Below, piece by piece: positions 48,401 through 57,419 of a stretch of 64,000 nucleotides of DNA. The notes beneath the pieces are model-generated. The model searched no databases. It had not been told where the DNA came from and saw nothing but the letters and a program-made list of their open reading frames with translations. This DNA is from Hondaea fermentalgiana. Lineage: Eukaryota; Sar; Bigyra; Thraustochytrida; Thraustochytriidae. The position numbers and the translations under genes are program-made. Position 1 is the stretch's first letter. Every line of letters starts with the position of its first letter. The stretch spans positions 35,778 to 99,777 of the forward strand of contig NPFB01000023.1 in NCBI GenBank assembly GCA_014084085.1, given 5' to 3'.

Positions 48401-51400
48401 GTATTCGTGAACGTTGTTTGTGTCCCCCATTTTCAAGCCAAGTCCTCCGCTGGTGGGTCCTCCGCGGGAGTGGCGAACAAGGAGCATGCAGGAGGGAACG
48501 AAAGTACGCTCGTCAAGTCGAGCTCGACAAATCAACGTACCTCGGGACTCAAATTTGCGCAAGGAACGCTTGCACATCGAGGGCGAGGACAGCTTTTGCT
48601 TTACGGAACGCTAGGCGTCATTGCTCTCTGTGCTTACGGTGTGCGTGCTAGCAGAGAGCTGTTTATGCATATCTGGGCACCTCTTCGCTTGACCTCGATT
48701 GTGTTGTTTTGGCCTCTTCTCTTTGAAGAGATCCAGCGCTTTGGTCATCGTTTCGAATGGTTCCGTCGACGAAGTGCACTTCAAATCGTAGCGCTCAACG
48801 TGGCGTTTGCCATTGCAGTCACAGTGCATTGGTCTTCGTGCATTGCTTCGTGCTTGAGCAGCCGCGGCGACTGGGTGATTCCAGAGGCGCATCTTTTACT
48901 TTACGACAGTCCTGACTTGCGCGAAAATGAATTGACGTACTGGCACGCTTTTTACTGGACGGTTATTACTATGACAACGGTAGGCTATGGTGACATCACT
49001 CCGCGTGACGACCTTTCGCGTCTTGCGTCCCTAATCGTCATGATTTCGGGCGTTCTCTTGTACGCGGGTTTTATTTCCATTGTCGCAGCCATCACGAGGA
49101 ACGCCAGCGGTGTTGATCACGAATTGGAACAATTTGAGGACTGCTGCAAGCATTATTTGGCACAGCGCGAGGTCCCGCGCAAGCTTACGAGTGACTGTTG
49201 CTTGTATCTGGAGTATCTAGGAGCGCACCAACAGCGTCTCCAGGAGCTCACCATGTTAGCCAACGGATTCCCGCAGTCCTTGGAAGACTGTATCCGCGAG
49301 GACATATTGAGCAAGACATTCTTTGGCAGCGGATCGATCTTTGCAGACGCACCTCAATCCTTTGTGCGCTGCCTACAGCGGCGCATGCACAAAGACGTCT
49401 TTCTGCCTGAACACATTATCACCTGTGGGTTTGACCCTGCCTCAGGCAGGAAGCGCAATGATCCGGAGAACCGCGGGATCACGGATGCCATGATCTTCCT
49501 CGAGGAAGGACAGGCAAATATCGTGGGTTTTGTCGAGGATGGGGAAGTCCAAAAAAATATGGGTCTTCTGGGAAGCGGGCGAGCCTTTGCAGCTGTGGCG
49601 CTCTTTGATCCTTCGTTGCAGCACCACATGCTTCGCGCCAAGACAACGTGTGAGGTCTGGTTTCTTTCTCGAAGAGAACTCGAACTCTGCGTCAAAGAGC
49701 ACGAGAGCGGCGCGCATGATCTCGCTGGCGCCGCACACGGTGCATCGGGCGCATCCACGCCAAATACGGCGGCATCCCAAGATCTTGACCCCGAGACCCC
49801 AACTTCATCACGCAGCTCGCGTGATGACCTTCGCCACTTCGTGTATGAGACGGTTCGCGAGCGAGCTGAAAAGGCGACGCATAACGCAGAGAATGTCGCC
49901 AAGAATCTTGGAAACGCCAAGCTCAACAAGTTCATGATGTCTACTCGAAACGTGACAGAGACCACAAGCGACTGGGGCGTTTGCTTGCCCGAGGCTCGCG
50001 AGCAAGCCATGTGGAGCCTCGTAATGGCGATTGTCACAGCATACAATATTCTCACAGCGTCGTACCGCATCGGGATCGGGTTTGGAGCGGTTGGTGATCA
50101 GCTCGTCACAATGTCGGTTCTCGATGCGGTAGCTGACATCTGCTTGCTCTGCAATGTGGTGCTTCGAGATCGCATTTTTGCCATTGAAGTGGACGGCGTC
50201 GCGATCACACGGCGGGGAGCAATCTCCAAGGCATATCGGATGACTGACGCCCGGAGAGACCTCGTGTACAGTCTTCCTCTTTCGCTTGTGGCGCGCTTGA
50301 TCGCTCCAGGTCTTGCAGTGCAAGTCTATGCCGGTCTGAGACTCAATACATGCCTGATGACATACAGAATGCAGACGTGGCTATCGACAATTGCTAGCAA
50401 GGTTGGATCTCGTCATCACAGTGTAGCAACGCTGATTTTACTGTTTGTGGTGGTCCTCGTTTGTGCGCATGTGAGTGGGAGCCTTTTCTTAGGAGTCGCG
50501 CGTTGGAATCTCGCTCAGGGCAGCGAGGTCTCATGGGCGACCAGCTCGGAAGAAGTTGCGCTTCTCACAATTCATAATCTCACTGGTACGGAGAGCGTCG
50601 AGCCGACAGACGACACGTACATTCGAAGCGTCTATTGGGCCGTGGCAACGCTGACGACCGTGGGGTATGGCGACTACGCGCCAGTGAAGGACTCTGAGAT
50701 CGCGTACACGTTACTGCTTTTGCTTTGCGGAGGATTTCTGTACGCGTTGATTCTCAACAATCTCGAGGAAATTATTGCGCAGTCGGACAACTGCTCGATC
50801 CTCTTTCAGCGCAAGGTCGACGCGATGGCGACTTATATGAAGAGGAGAACACTCCCGAGCTCTGTGGTGCACCAAGTGACCTCCTATTACAAGACGCTCT
50901 GGATTCGGCAAAAGGGCGTTGAGGAATCCTGGATTCAGGACCGCCTTCCCCTAACGATTCGACGCTCCATTCGCGCCGATCTCATTGGCCCACGGGCTCT
51001 TCAAGCCTTTCCTCTCTTTGCACAGTGGGACGAGACCGAGAAATTGCTTGACTTGCTGCGGCCGAGCATGGTGATGGAGGACGCCATCATCTTCATGGAA
51101 GGCCAACTCATCCTGAAATGCTACTTTGTTGGTCGCGGCCAAGTTGAATACGTTTCAGGCGATGCTAAGCAGGTGTGCACGTCCTTTAGCAGTGGCGACA
51201 GCTTTGGAGAAATTCAATTCTTCTTCAATGAGCCCACAGAGTGTATTGCGCGGGCGAAAGAGCGCACCGACCTCTTGGTATTGCATCGTCTTGACTTTGA
51301 CAATTTTGTTCAAGAGCGCCCGTCGCTTGCGACGCGTTTTTCGCAAGACCTTTCGGCGATAGAAGGTGATTTGCGCAAGCGTGCATCGCTCGAAGCCTTT

Positions 51401-54070
51401 ACGCGAAATCTAGGGCGCAGCAAGGTGAATAAACTCTTTCGCGTCGACACGGACTCGGCCACCAAGCCGCGCTGGTTGTTGTGGAACGGCGAAAAGCTCC
51501 TACCTCCGCACAATATCTACCGCCGTCTTTGGGACTTGCTGGTCTTTACCGTGGTTCTGTATAACATAGTTGGAGGAACTTATCGAATGGCATTTCTACG
51601 AGAATCGGTCATTGGAAGCAGAGCTGCAAGCGATGCCATGAGCTTTCTGGGACTGGATGTTCTTGCAGACTTTATCATTGTTTTGGACGCCATATTTCAT
51701 GCGACCCTTTTCGCGGCAGTGACCCCGACCTCGATCCTGTGGGATCGTTCGCATGTTCGCGCCAATTTTTTCCGCCGCCAGCTCATCATGTACATTGCGA
51801 TACTTTTACCAATGGACTATGCTCTTCGACTCGGGGCGTTTCGTTCTCGTATGGCGCAAAATTTTGGTGCTGCATTCTTGATGAATCCGCCTCCGCATGT
51901 GATTGCGATGGGTCGAGCATCCCGACTCTTACTGCTGCCTCGCCAGCCTTCGCTAGAACGGTCCGTGCAGTCGTTGATTGAGGAACGCGGCGTGGTGATC
52001 AGCTCGGGGAACAAGCAAATTCTGCGTCTTGCTTTTCGAGCAATCATTCTGGTTCATCTCATGGCTTGCGTCAAGTGCGCCTTGAGCTCGCGGTTTTTGG
52101 AACTCATGGGGAGCGAACACCGCGCGTTAGACGCATACATGCTCTGCTTGTACTGGGCAGTATATACAATCTCTACGGTAGGATACGGCGATATACCAGT
52201 CGACGCCCCAACCTTTGCCATCGTGTGCATTATTCTGGGAAATTTTCTTTGCGATGCTGGCTTGACCGCAACAGTCTCAAATATTCTCTCGAATCGAGAG
52301 ACTAAACTCAGCGACGCGAAGCGACATCGAACAGCACTGGTGCAATACATGAAATCGCACCGCATCGACGCCGAGACGCGCCTGGAGGTGCTGGACTTTG
52401 TCGATTTTCGAGTCTCGGCGCTCGGAAGTCTCGACGAGGCAAGTTTGCTTGACGAGGCAAACGTACCCTCGTACGTGCGCGCGCAAATTGCCGCTTGCAT
52501 CGCCCTCCAGTCCGCTCCTCACCTTGGAGCACATCCGATGTTCAAGGGTTTTTCGCTTGGTCTTGTTCAAAGCATGGCGCTGATGTTATCCCCAGTGGTC
52601 CTGGCGCGAGGTCACAAACTCATCAGCAATGACTCAAGCAAGCCAGGAATGGTGTATACTAGCGGCAAAGCACGGCGTCCGAGCCGTCCCAAGAATGAGG
52701 ACAGCGAAGATGGAAACGGCGAGGGTAAGGCGTCGGGCAAAATTCCTCGAGGAGGGCTCAAGTACGTATCGAGCCGCACATACGGCCTGTCTCCTCCAGC
52801 AGAGAGCGGCGGTGGCTCGTCCGTGGCGTATCGCAAGATGGACGAGATGCCAGAGCTCGCGTCGCTCGACTTTTTGCGTCAGGCAAAGTTGACGGACCCT
52901 AGCAAGTCTTTGCATCTGGCGTCCCACGCCAACGTGGGCTGGCGGCGGTATCCTGCAAGCGCAGATGACGACAATTTGTACTTTTTGGTGTCTGGCAGAG
53001 TGCGCGTCACCTCGGGGCTTGAGAGCAAGACGATTCGTCGGGGTCTGATATGTCGAGCAAGCGGAATCGATGGCGCTGTTGCCCTTTCACATTGCGAGGC
53101 CTTTGTTCTCGAGGTCGCCCAGTTCCGTGTGCTCGCACAGTACTCGGCGCACATTGGCAATGGCATCTTTAAAGACTTTATAGAGCTTCTGCGGGATCGT
53201 GATGGCTACGCTGCCGTTGAACAGTTTCTGACTGTGCGCAAGAATGGCGACTACATTTCTGATATCCGTTTTTGGCGCGCGTGCGAAACCTACGAGGCAT
53301 CCCCGACGCGTTCAGCTGCTGTTGCGATCGGACGCGAATTTGTGTATGGTCCGGAATGTCTCTTGGACTTTGGCCCGCTGGCGCGGAAGATCAAGGAAAC
53401 GCTCGCTGAGGGTCATTCTCGTGACCTCTTTTCTCAGGCCAAGAGGGACATTTACCATCGTCTGGAACTCGTCGTCAAGCCTCGATTCCTTGCAAGCGCG
53501 GAATTCGCGGATCTCCTCGTCAAGAAAGCGAATGGCAAGACCTCGAGTCGATCCCAACCCACAAAGGATGACGGTGACCAATCCGCCGAAACGATACGTT
53601 CTGTCCCCGAAGGCTCCGCTGTTACTGAGGGGGTAGCCACGGGTGTTGCTGACAATGTTCAGAGGGCGCGCAGCTCGAGCGCGCTTGATGTTACCTTGGA
53701 CGATGTCGACGAAAGGAAGGATGAGGTAGTACCACCGGCAGACGATGTCGAGGTTGGCATGAACGAGGCGGCAGATGATGAGGAGGTGACGCAGAGCGCT
53801 CGACCTCCTCCTTCTAATAGTCGGCCTGCGCGTGCGTCCTCCTTTCTTGTTTCTCTACCAACAATGCCTCGTACGCAAACTGAGCACGCCAATCTTGACG
53901 CCGCGACGCCTTCGATTCTTCTCAGCAATCGCTTTGCCCAAGAGGAAAAAGACCATCTCGATCCGATTGTCTCGCCTGACTCGGAGCCGTCAGACGACGA
54001 AGTGGACGCGCTCCAGCCCGTCATTCCCGAGCTCGACCGCTTCGCCACCGAGGAGGATGATCTTGCCTGA
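45491..54070 (+). CDS. Four-repeat single-chain K+ channel with CNBD-like regions (CNGK/tetraKCNG type)
   Basis: It is 2859 aa in one uninterrupted exon. Four homologous units each contain transmembrane segments, a K+ selectivity filter and a CNBD-like segment. Filters are TVGYGDV at 360-365, TVGYGDI at 1163-1168, TVGYGDY at 1723-1728 and TVGYGDI at 2229-2234, with pore helices such as AFYWTVITMTTVGYGD. CNBD-like segments follow near 478, 1277, 1900 and 2347. Repeat 3 keeps the best signature (SGDSFGEIQFFF), repeat 1 has GFYGEEILF, and repeats 2 and 4 are eroded. S4 segments are poor in regularly spaced Arg; the clearest is RGIARRVVRILLRLLAL in repeat 1. One polypeptide would form the whole pore, as in Na+ and Ca2+ channels but K+-selective, the plan of sea urchin sperm CNGK. 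The C-terminal 300 residues are acidic, Ser-rich and probably disordered. Confidence 0.92.
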   Translation: MNMSFAARASGKLKGTERRDNMQTRDRLNSVFFSSSPAPTSTWKQSFMVDPIGYFRASQEQRALNRRNSSVSGQLSQLTRALDAPESSLYGSSSQQRKRKISRVFPFQTLFQASSEFSILDATKTMSNGRESSGARSRAIAGGITLVFFAFSLFAVLVSLVVLCFPTSVSEEAAGLLLASKVTDGVFGCKTYASLFHRRLSSKDRATPVTYALQPRCRKANFFQKTLLLDLLLTAPLMTFGLLGQKQSLVVCGAIIRLLAFIPVVQAESAIYSTIDLAFGAHRGIARRVVRILLRLLALCFLLCVIFYAASFKAIQSEEEELREVQIADRSRTRPFTFSAFNVSTDLLTAFYFILQTLLTVGYGDVLPDPKNPHQLQFVLLCICFAIGVHALLLAHMTALLKNLNVTTTHFKHHMEMITRYLRARQITPEVRLKVAIYFEFLWDRQRGRLESQILNPLPADLRDKISQGRRSALLNIPVFQNRDMAFLDAIATSLEPQIISPGDFLCLRNTPVDAMWILGEGLLEVLTAGRGDGVSSRHGAMRSQQSRKHSGFRLPWSKGQGQPEHKAANRGESHSSAQAKVVETIRPGVKGFYGEEILFSTRFRHKFSVRAAQVCEVQCLDIETFLFVLEIFGAHRHEDLFDDQSQVSTPVSGHEAEVSEVASSIGSRMSLLSGLTKPKTKGKDAGAGTGGGEPDGKDKIQMSLQQARFGRGERRNRSSMVSAEVIQDIIAPPILRDRSGGNVSSIPTLRSPGPSATTLMSSEQSATASRPKSFLSRRLASFATTRLLRAGASPAENLEQRATRSRSRSIRQNSLFRSAATTTKLILPPIPHHVDLAGPSEAGKVEVLVQDSNVIRTVREWKERDAKRLENAKKKAVPKRAFTLRSLSMAASSVDRCQALFSVIRFLAGILSASWSAVRRNYWSQISWNAAVIVAHLALCILPPLDLVLLARGSSNALPWHVYAMSDVIVFVNVVCVPHFQAKSSAGGSSAGVANKEHAGGNESTLVKSSSTNQRTSGLKFAQGTLAHRGRGQLLLYGTLGVIALCAYGVRASRELFMHIWAPLRLTSIVLFWPLLFEEIQRFGHRFEWFRRRSALQIVALNVAFAIAVTVHWSSCIASCLSSRGDWVIPEAHLLLYDSPDLRENELTYWHAFYWTVITMTTVGYGDITPRDDLSRLASLIVMISGVLLYAGFISIVAAITRNASGVDHELEQFEDCCKHYLAQREVPRKLTSDCCLYLEYLGAHQQRLQELTMLANGFPQSLEDCIREDILSKTFFGSGSIFADAPQSFVRCLQRRMHKDVFLPEHIITCGFDPASGRKRNDPENRGITDAMIFLEEGQANIVGFVEDGEVQKNMGLLGSGRAFAAVALFDPSLQHHMLRAKTTCEVWFLSRRELELCVKEHESGAHDLAGAAHGASGASTPNTAASQDLDPETPTSSRSSRDDLRHFVYETVRERAEKATHNAENVAKNLGNAKLNKFMMSTRNVTETTSDWGVCLPEAREQAMWSLVMAIVTAYNILTASYRIGIGFGAVGDQLVTMSVLDAVADICLLCNVVLRDRIFAIEVDGVAITRRGAISKAYRMTDARRDLVYSLPLSLVARLIAPGLAVQVYAGLRLNTCLMTYRMQTWLSTIASKVGSRHHSVATLILLFVVVLVCAHVSGSLFLGVARWNLAQGSEVSWATSSEEVALLTIHNLTGTESVEPTDDTYIRSVYWAVATLTTVGYGDYAPVKDSEIAYTLLLLLCGGFLYALILNNLEEIIAQSDNCSILFQRKVDAMATYMKRRTLPSSVVHQVTSYYKTLWIRQKGVEESWIQDRLPLTIRRSIRADLIGPRALQAFPLFAQWDETEKLLDLLRPSMVMEDAIIFMEGQLILKCYFVGRGQVEYVSGDAKQVCTSFSSGDSFGEIQFFFNEPTECIARAKERTDLLVLHRLDFDNFVQERPSLATRFSQDLSAIEGDLRKRASLEAFTRNLGRSKVNKLFRVDTDSATKPRWLLWNGEKLLPPHNIYRRLWDLLVFTVVLYNIVGGTYRMAFLRESVIGSRAASDAMSFLGLDVLADFIIVLDAIFHATLFAAVTPTSILWDRSHVRANFFRRQLIMYIAILLPMDYALRLGAFRSRMAQNFGAAFLMNPPPHVIAMGRASRLLLLPRQPSLERSVQSLIEERGVVISSGNKQILRLAFRAIILVHLMACVKCALSSRFLELMGSEHRALDAYMLCLYWAVYTISTVGYGDIPVDAPTFAIVCIILGNFLCDAGLTATVSNILSNRETKLSDAKRHRTALVQYMKSHRIDAETRLEVLDFVDFRVSALGSLDEASLLDEANVPSYVRAQIAACIALQSAPHLGAHPMFKGFSLGLVQSMALMLSPVVLARGHKLISNDSSKPGMVYTSGKARRPSRPKNEDSEDGNGEGKASGKIPRGGLKYVSSRTYGLSPPAESGGGSSVAYRKMDEMPELASLDFLRQAKLTDPSKSLHLASHANVGWRRYPASADDDNLYFLVSGRVRVTSGLESKTIRRGLICRASGIDGAVALSHCEAFVLEVAQFRVLAQYSAHIGNGIFKDFIELLRDRDGYAAVEQFLTVRKNGDYISDIRFWRACETYEASPTRSAAVAIGREFVYGPECLLDFGPLARKIKETLAEGHSRDLFSQAKRDIYHRLELVVKPRFLASAEFADLLVKKANGKTSSRSQPTKDDGDQSAETIRSVPEGSAVTEGVATGVADNVQRARSSSALDVTLDDVDERKDEVVPPADDVEVGMNEAADDEEVTQSARPPPSNSRPARASSFLVSLPTMPRTQTEHANLDAATPSILLSNRFAQEEKDHLDPIVSPDSEPSDDEVDALQPVIPELDRFATEEDDLA

Positions 54071-54525
54071 TTCATAATTCCAATTTTTCCTTTCCATTTT
54101 TGATCCGCCGTGCCCACCGGCAGCTTCAAATTTCCCTCGTTCGGGCCTGACACCGTGCCAGCGGCAGCGGCGTTCTCGACTTCGTTCGTCTCCCGCCCGC
54201 GGCTGCGTCTCCGATCGCAGCCGCATCAGCAGCAGCAGCAGCCGCGCCGAATTCTATCCCTCGGAGCCCTTCTTTCTTTAGGTGTGCATCCCTGGATCCC
54301 GCACAGCATGGCTGGCCATGCCGTGCCAGTCGCGCGGCTTGCGACCCTAAACGGCGCCGCGCCTTCTTTACATAGGGGAAAGGGGAAGAGTCCCGCGCGC
54401 GCCTTGTACCTTCCTGGCCCTCCGGTCGACGCGTCCCAGCTCTAGCCGAGGTCTAGGCCGTCCTAGGCCGCGCATCGTTGTGGTGGGGTCCGATGACTGG
54501 AGAGGATTGTTTTCTTTCCGACTTG

Positions 54526-54576
<51 letters not shown>

Positions 54577-54678
54577 NNNNNNNNNNNNNNNNNNNNNNNN
54601 NNNNNNNNNNNNNNNNNNNNNNNNNNNNNNNNNNNNNNNNNNNNNNNNNNNNNNNNNNNNNNNNNNNNNNNNNNNNTG

Positions 54679-54730
<52 letters not shown>

Positions 54731-55349
54731 GAGGTCGCAGTCGCAGCGGTGGCATGACGGTGCGGAGAGCGCGGCGGCACGCGCGTGGACTTTCGCCTCG
54801 CCTTCGGCAGCTTATCGACCTTCGTCGTCTCGCCTTGCCAGTGAATTTTGTCTAGCCTTGACGTGAGTTGACTCGGCAGAGACTGCTGGCTTGTGTCTTC
54901 CGCGCCCAGCTCGCTGCCGTGCGCTCTCGCCTCGCCCCGCCCTCGCTGCCATGCCATGCCATGCATGCATGCCATGCATGCCATGCCATCATGCCGTGCC
55001 ACGCCGTGCCACGCCGCCTCGAGCCCGCCCGCCCCGCCCGACGCGGCCCCCGCGCGGCGCGACGCCTGCGCGGGCGGCGCCGGCCGGGCTGAGAGCGGGT
55101 CCTCGATGGCATGGCGGTCCAGGACCGAGTGCGCTGCGCACCTGAAGCGCGACGCGGCGCGTACGTACCGGATAGGTACGTACGTACGGCGCGCGACCTG
55201 GGCGCGCAGCGCAGGGCTGCGCAGGGCTGCGCGGCGAGGCAGTCCCCGAGCTCGCCGAGGCCGCGGAGCGAGCGGCGGCGGCGGAGGAGAGCTGGAGGTC
55301 GAGCTGGAGCAGGCAGGACGGGCGGCTCGCGAGGAGAGGGGAGGAGAGG
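54071..55349. other. 1.3-kb intergenic region with a TGCC microsatellite and assembly gap
   Basis: No gene is supported between the channel and the tetraspanin-like gene. It includes (CAG)n near 54225-54240, the TGCC array with its gap, (CATGC)n near 54949-54990, and GTACGTACC repeats at about 55161-55188. ORFs of 100-337 aa on either strand are repeat-driven. Confidence 0.6.
54525..54730. repeat. (TGCC)n microsatellite interrupted by an assembly gap
   Basis: About 13 units of TGCC/CTGC lie before and about 13 after a block of exactly 100 N (54577-54676). The array is therefore longer than could be assembled and its true length is unknown. Confidence 0.93.
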
Positions 55350-56785
55350 ATGGTGGTCTCTGAGGAGGACGTGCCGAGGTACAGGAGCGTGCGGAGCGAG
55401 CTCAAGTCGCTGGAGAGCGAGGTGCACGGCACGGTGAGCACGGCGGTGGTCGTCATTAGCATCTTGACAGGAGCCTGCGGCGCCGTGTCGCTGTTCTTCG
55501 CGCAGCAGGTCAAGTCGGATGCCTTCTACACGTTTGCGGGCTATGTGATCAAGGTCATGGACCAGCCGCAGTACATGGACCAGCTCACCTTTGGGGCCTT
55601 TCTGTCGAGCTTCGCAACCTTCTTTTTCAGTTTTTGCCTCATGCTCGTGTCTCTCTTTCAGAAACGACGCTTGGCCTTCTTCTTTTTGGTCATGGTTGTT
55701 GTGGCAGCTATCTTGGAGATCTGCGGCGGCGCGATTATTCTTGACTATATTGGAAACCTCGATGAAAGCACCAACGGAGGCACGGTGCAGGAGAACAATG
55801 CAGCTCGCCAGCTCCAGGATTTCTCCATTGCAATGTACGAACAGTGCTGCCGCCTGCCTGGCCATGTGGGCCCGAATGCCGCGATCACTCGCCTATCCAT
55901 CGAACCTGACGACCAGCGGTAAGTCTTGCCCTCGTTTCGAAATCGAAATACAAAAACAGACGAAACGAAGTAATGAGCGTACGTGTTTGCATCAACGAGG
56001 ACTAACGAAGGTGGAATGGAATGAATGTGTGGCACAAACAAACAAAACAATCAAACAATCAAACAATCAATGAAAAATGGAGCAGCTGGGACAATATCGT
56101 TACGTGCGACGAGTTTTACAGTGGAGGATATTATACGTCTCTGACAGACATTGAGAAAGTGTCAGAATCCTGTATTGGAAGTATCGCGCATGTGCAATGG
56201 TTCGAGTACGCGGTCACGGATTATGTTTGCTCAACCCTGAACAGCACCATTGTCGACGTTGCAGGTGAGACGCTTGGCACGCTTTCGATTGAGCAACTCA
56301 CTGCGCCCACGACACTTATTCCTATCGCCGGCGAAGCTAGCCAGCCTATTTACGGCTGCGGTGGCGGCAAAATCAGATCCTTTCAGTACATGAACTACGT
56401 CTGGCTCTTGAATGTGTGTCGCCCTGCGGCGATTGCGCTTATTTCAACAGGGTCTCTCGCGTTTATTCTTGGGCTCTTGGCATGTGCGTCCTTGGGACTC
56501 ACCTCTTCCGGTGAGGCTGACCTTAACATGTTGCTTTTCAACTCGTACGTCGAGGAAAATCTGCACCCGCGCCACAGTACTCAGATTGGGTCTTACCGTG
56601 TCAGTGTTGATGCGAATCGTCTCAGCGCCAGCCAGGCTGCCCAGGCGAATCGTCTAAGTACCGGCCAGGCCGCTCAGGCAACACGAAGTAGCCAAACAGA
56701 ATCTGCACGTCGGAGCATTGAGCTTAACAGAGCAAGTGTTGGCGGAGCTGTCGATGATGCTGTAATTGTGGGCGAGAGGATCTAG
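55350..56785 (+). CDS. Tetraspanin-like four-pass membrane protein, two exons
   Basis: Deduced exons 55350-55918 and 56083-56785 (phase-2 intron, donor GCG|GTAAGT, acceptor GGAG|CAGCTGG) give 423 aa. Spans are VSTAVVVISILTGACGAVSL, LTFGAFLSSFATFFFSFCLM, FFFLVMVVVAAILEICGGAI and PAAIALISTGSLAFILGLLA. Between spans 3 and 4 lies a loop of about 145 residues with MYEQCCRLPG (the tetraspanin CC position) and further Cys (VTCDEF, ESCIGS, DYVCST, YGCGGG). Topology and loop Cys fit tetraspanins, which organise membrane microdomains. The strict CCG motif is CCR here. The cytosolic tail holds an 11-residue tandem repeat (ANRLSASQAAQ / ANRLSTGQAAQ). An acceptor choice other than 56083 would break the frame. 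Confidence 0.78.
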
Positions 56786-57419
56786 CTGTTTTTGAACAAA
56801 GTTCTTTTCGTGTTTAAGTATGCACAGATGTTTTGTTTATTCTTTCAGTTGTGCATCTTCCATTCTTTTTCTTTTTTTTGGGGGGGGGGGGAGAGATGAG
56901 GATGTCGCGCCCGGAAGAGCACTATGTTTCATAAACAACAAAAGTTTTTTGGCTGGTGCCCAATCTATTATTTTCTCCCATCGTCGATGTCATCTTGATA
57001 CCGCAATCAAGAGTCCTCTTTCCTCTTCAACCCCCCCCCCCCCCCTCTTTCCTGTCCCTTCCTCTCTCCATTTTTTCGACAAGACCTTCCTCCAAGCTCG
57101 AGTGTTTTTGACTCACAGTCACTTCGTGACTTGTATTCATTCATGAAACTCGCTCGCCATGCCAAACCTCTCGACCTCGAATTTGAGCCATTGGCAACTA
57201 TACACTCACTGTCACATCGCTATAATAATAAGGCGGCTTTGGAGTTTTGTAACGGCAACATGGTGGGGACTCTGCGATTGAGTCCCTTTACGCAATCGTT
57301 TGTTTACTTTGGCTTCGACGTGGACTTGCAGACCTCGTCAGCACACGAAGAGCTGCGCAGTGTGGCGCAGCGCTACCCCGCTCCTTGAAGCAAGCCAAGC
57401 GTGTTGGTCTCGAAAGAAG
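56786..57419. other. Intergenic region with homopolymer G and C tracts
   Basis: T8 runs directly into about G12 (56872-56891), and a C15 run lies at 57031-57045. The rest is the promoter and 5' UTR of the class C GPCR gene. The upstream apparent start of that frame at 57300 is TTG, and no separate gene is supported. Confidence 0.6.

Noticed and set aside
46880..53200. Idea that the 8.6-kb channel frame is several genes fused by annotation error
   Set aside because: The frame is uninterrupted for 2859 codons, and each linker stays open and hydrophilic without an internal promoter-like or stop-rich segment.
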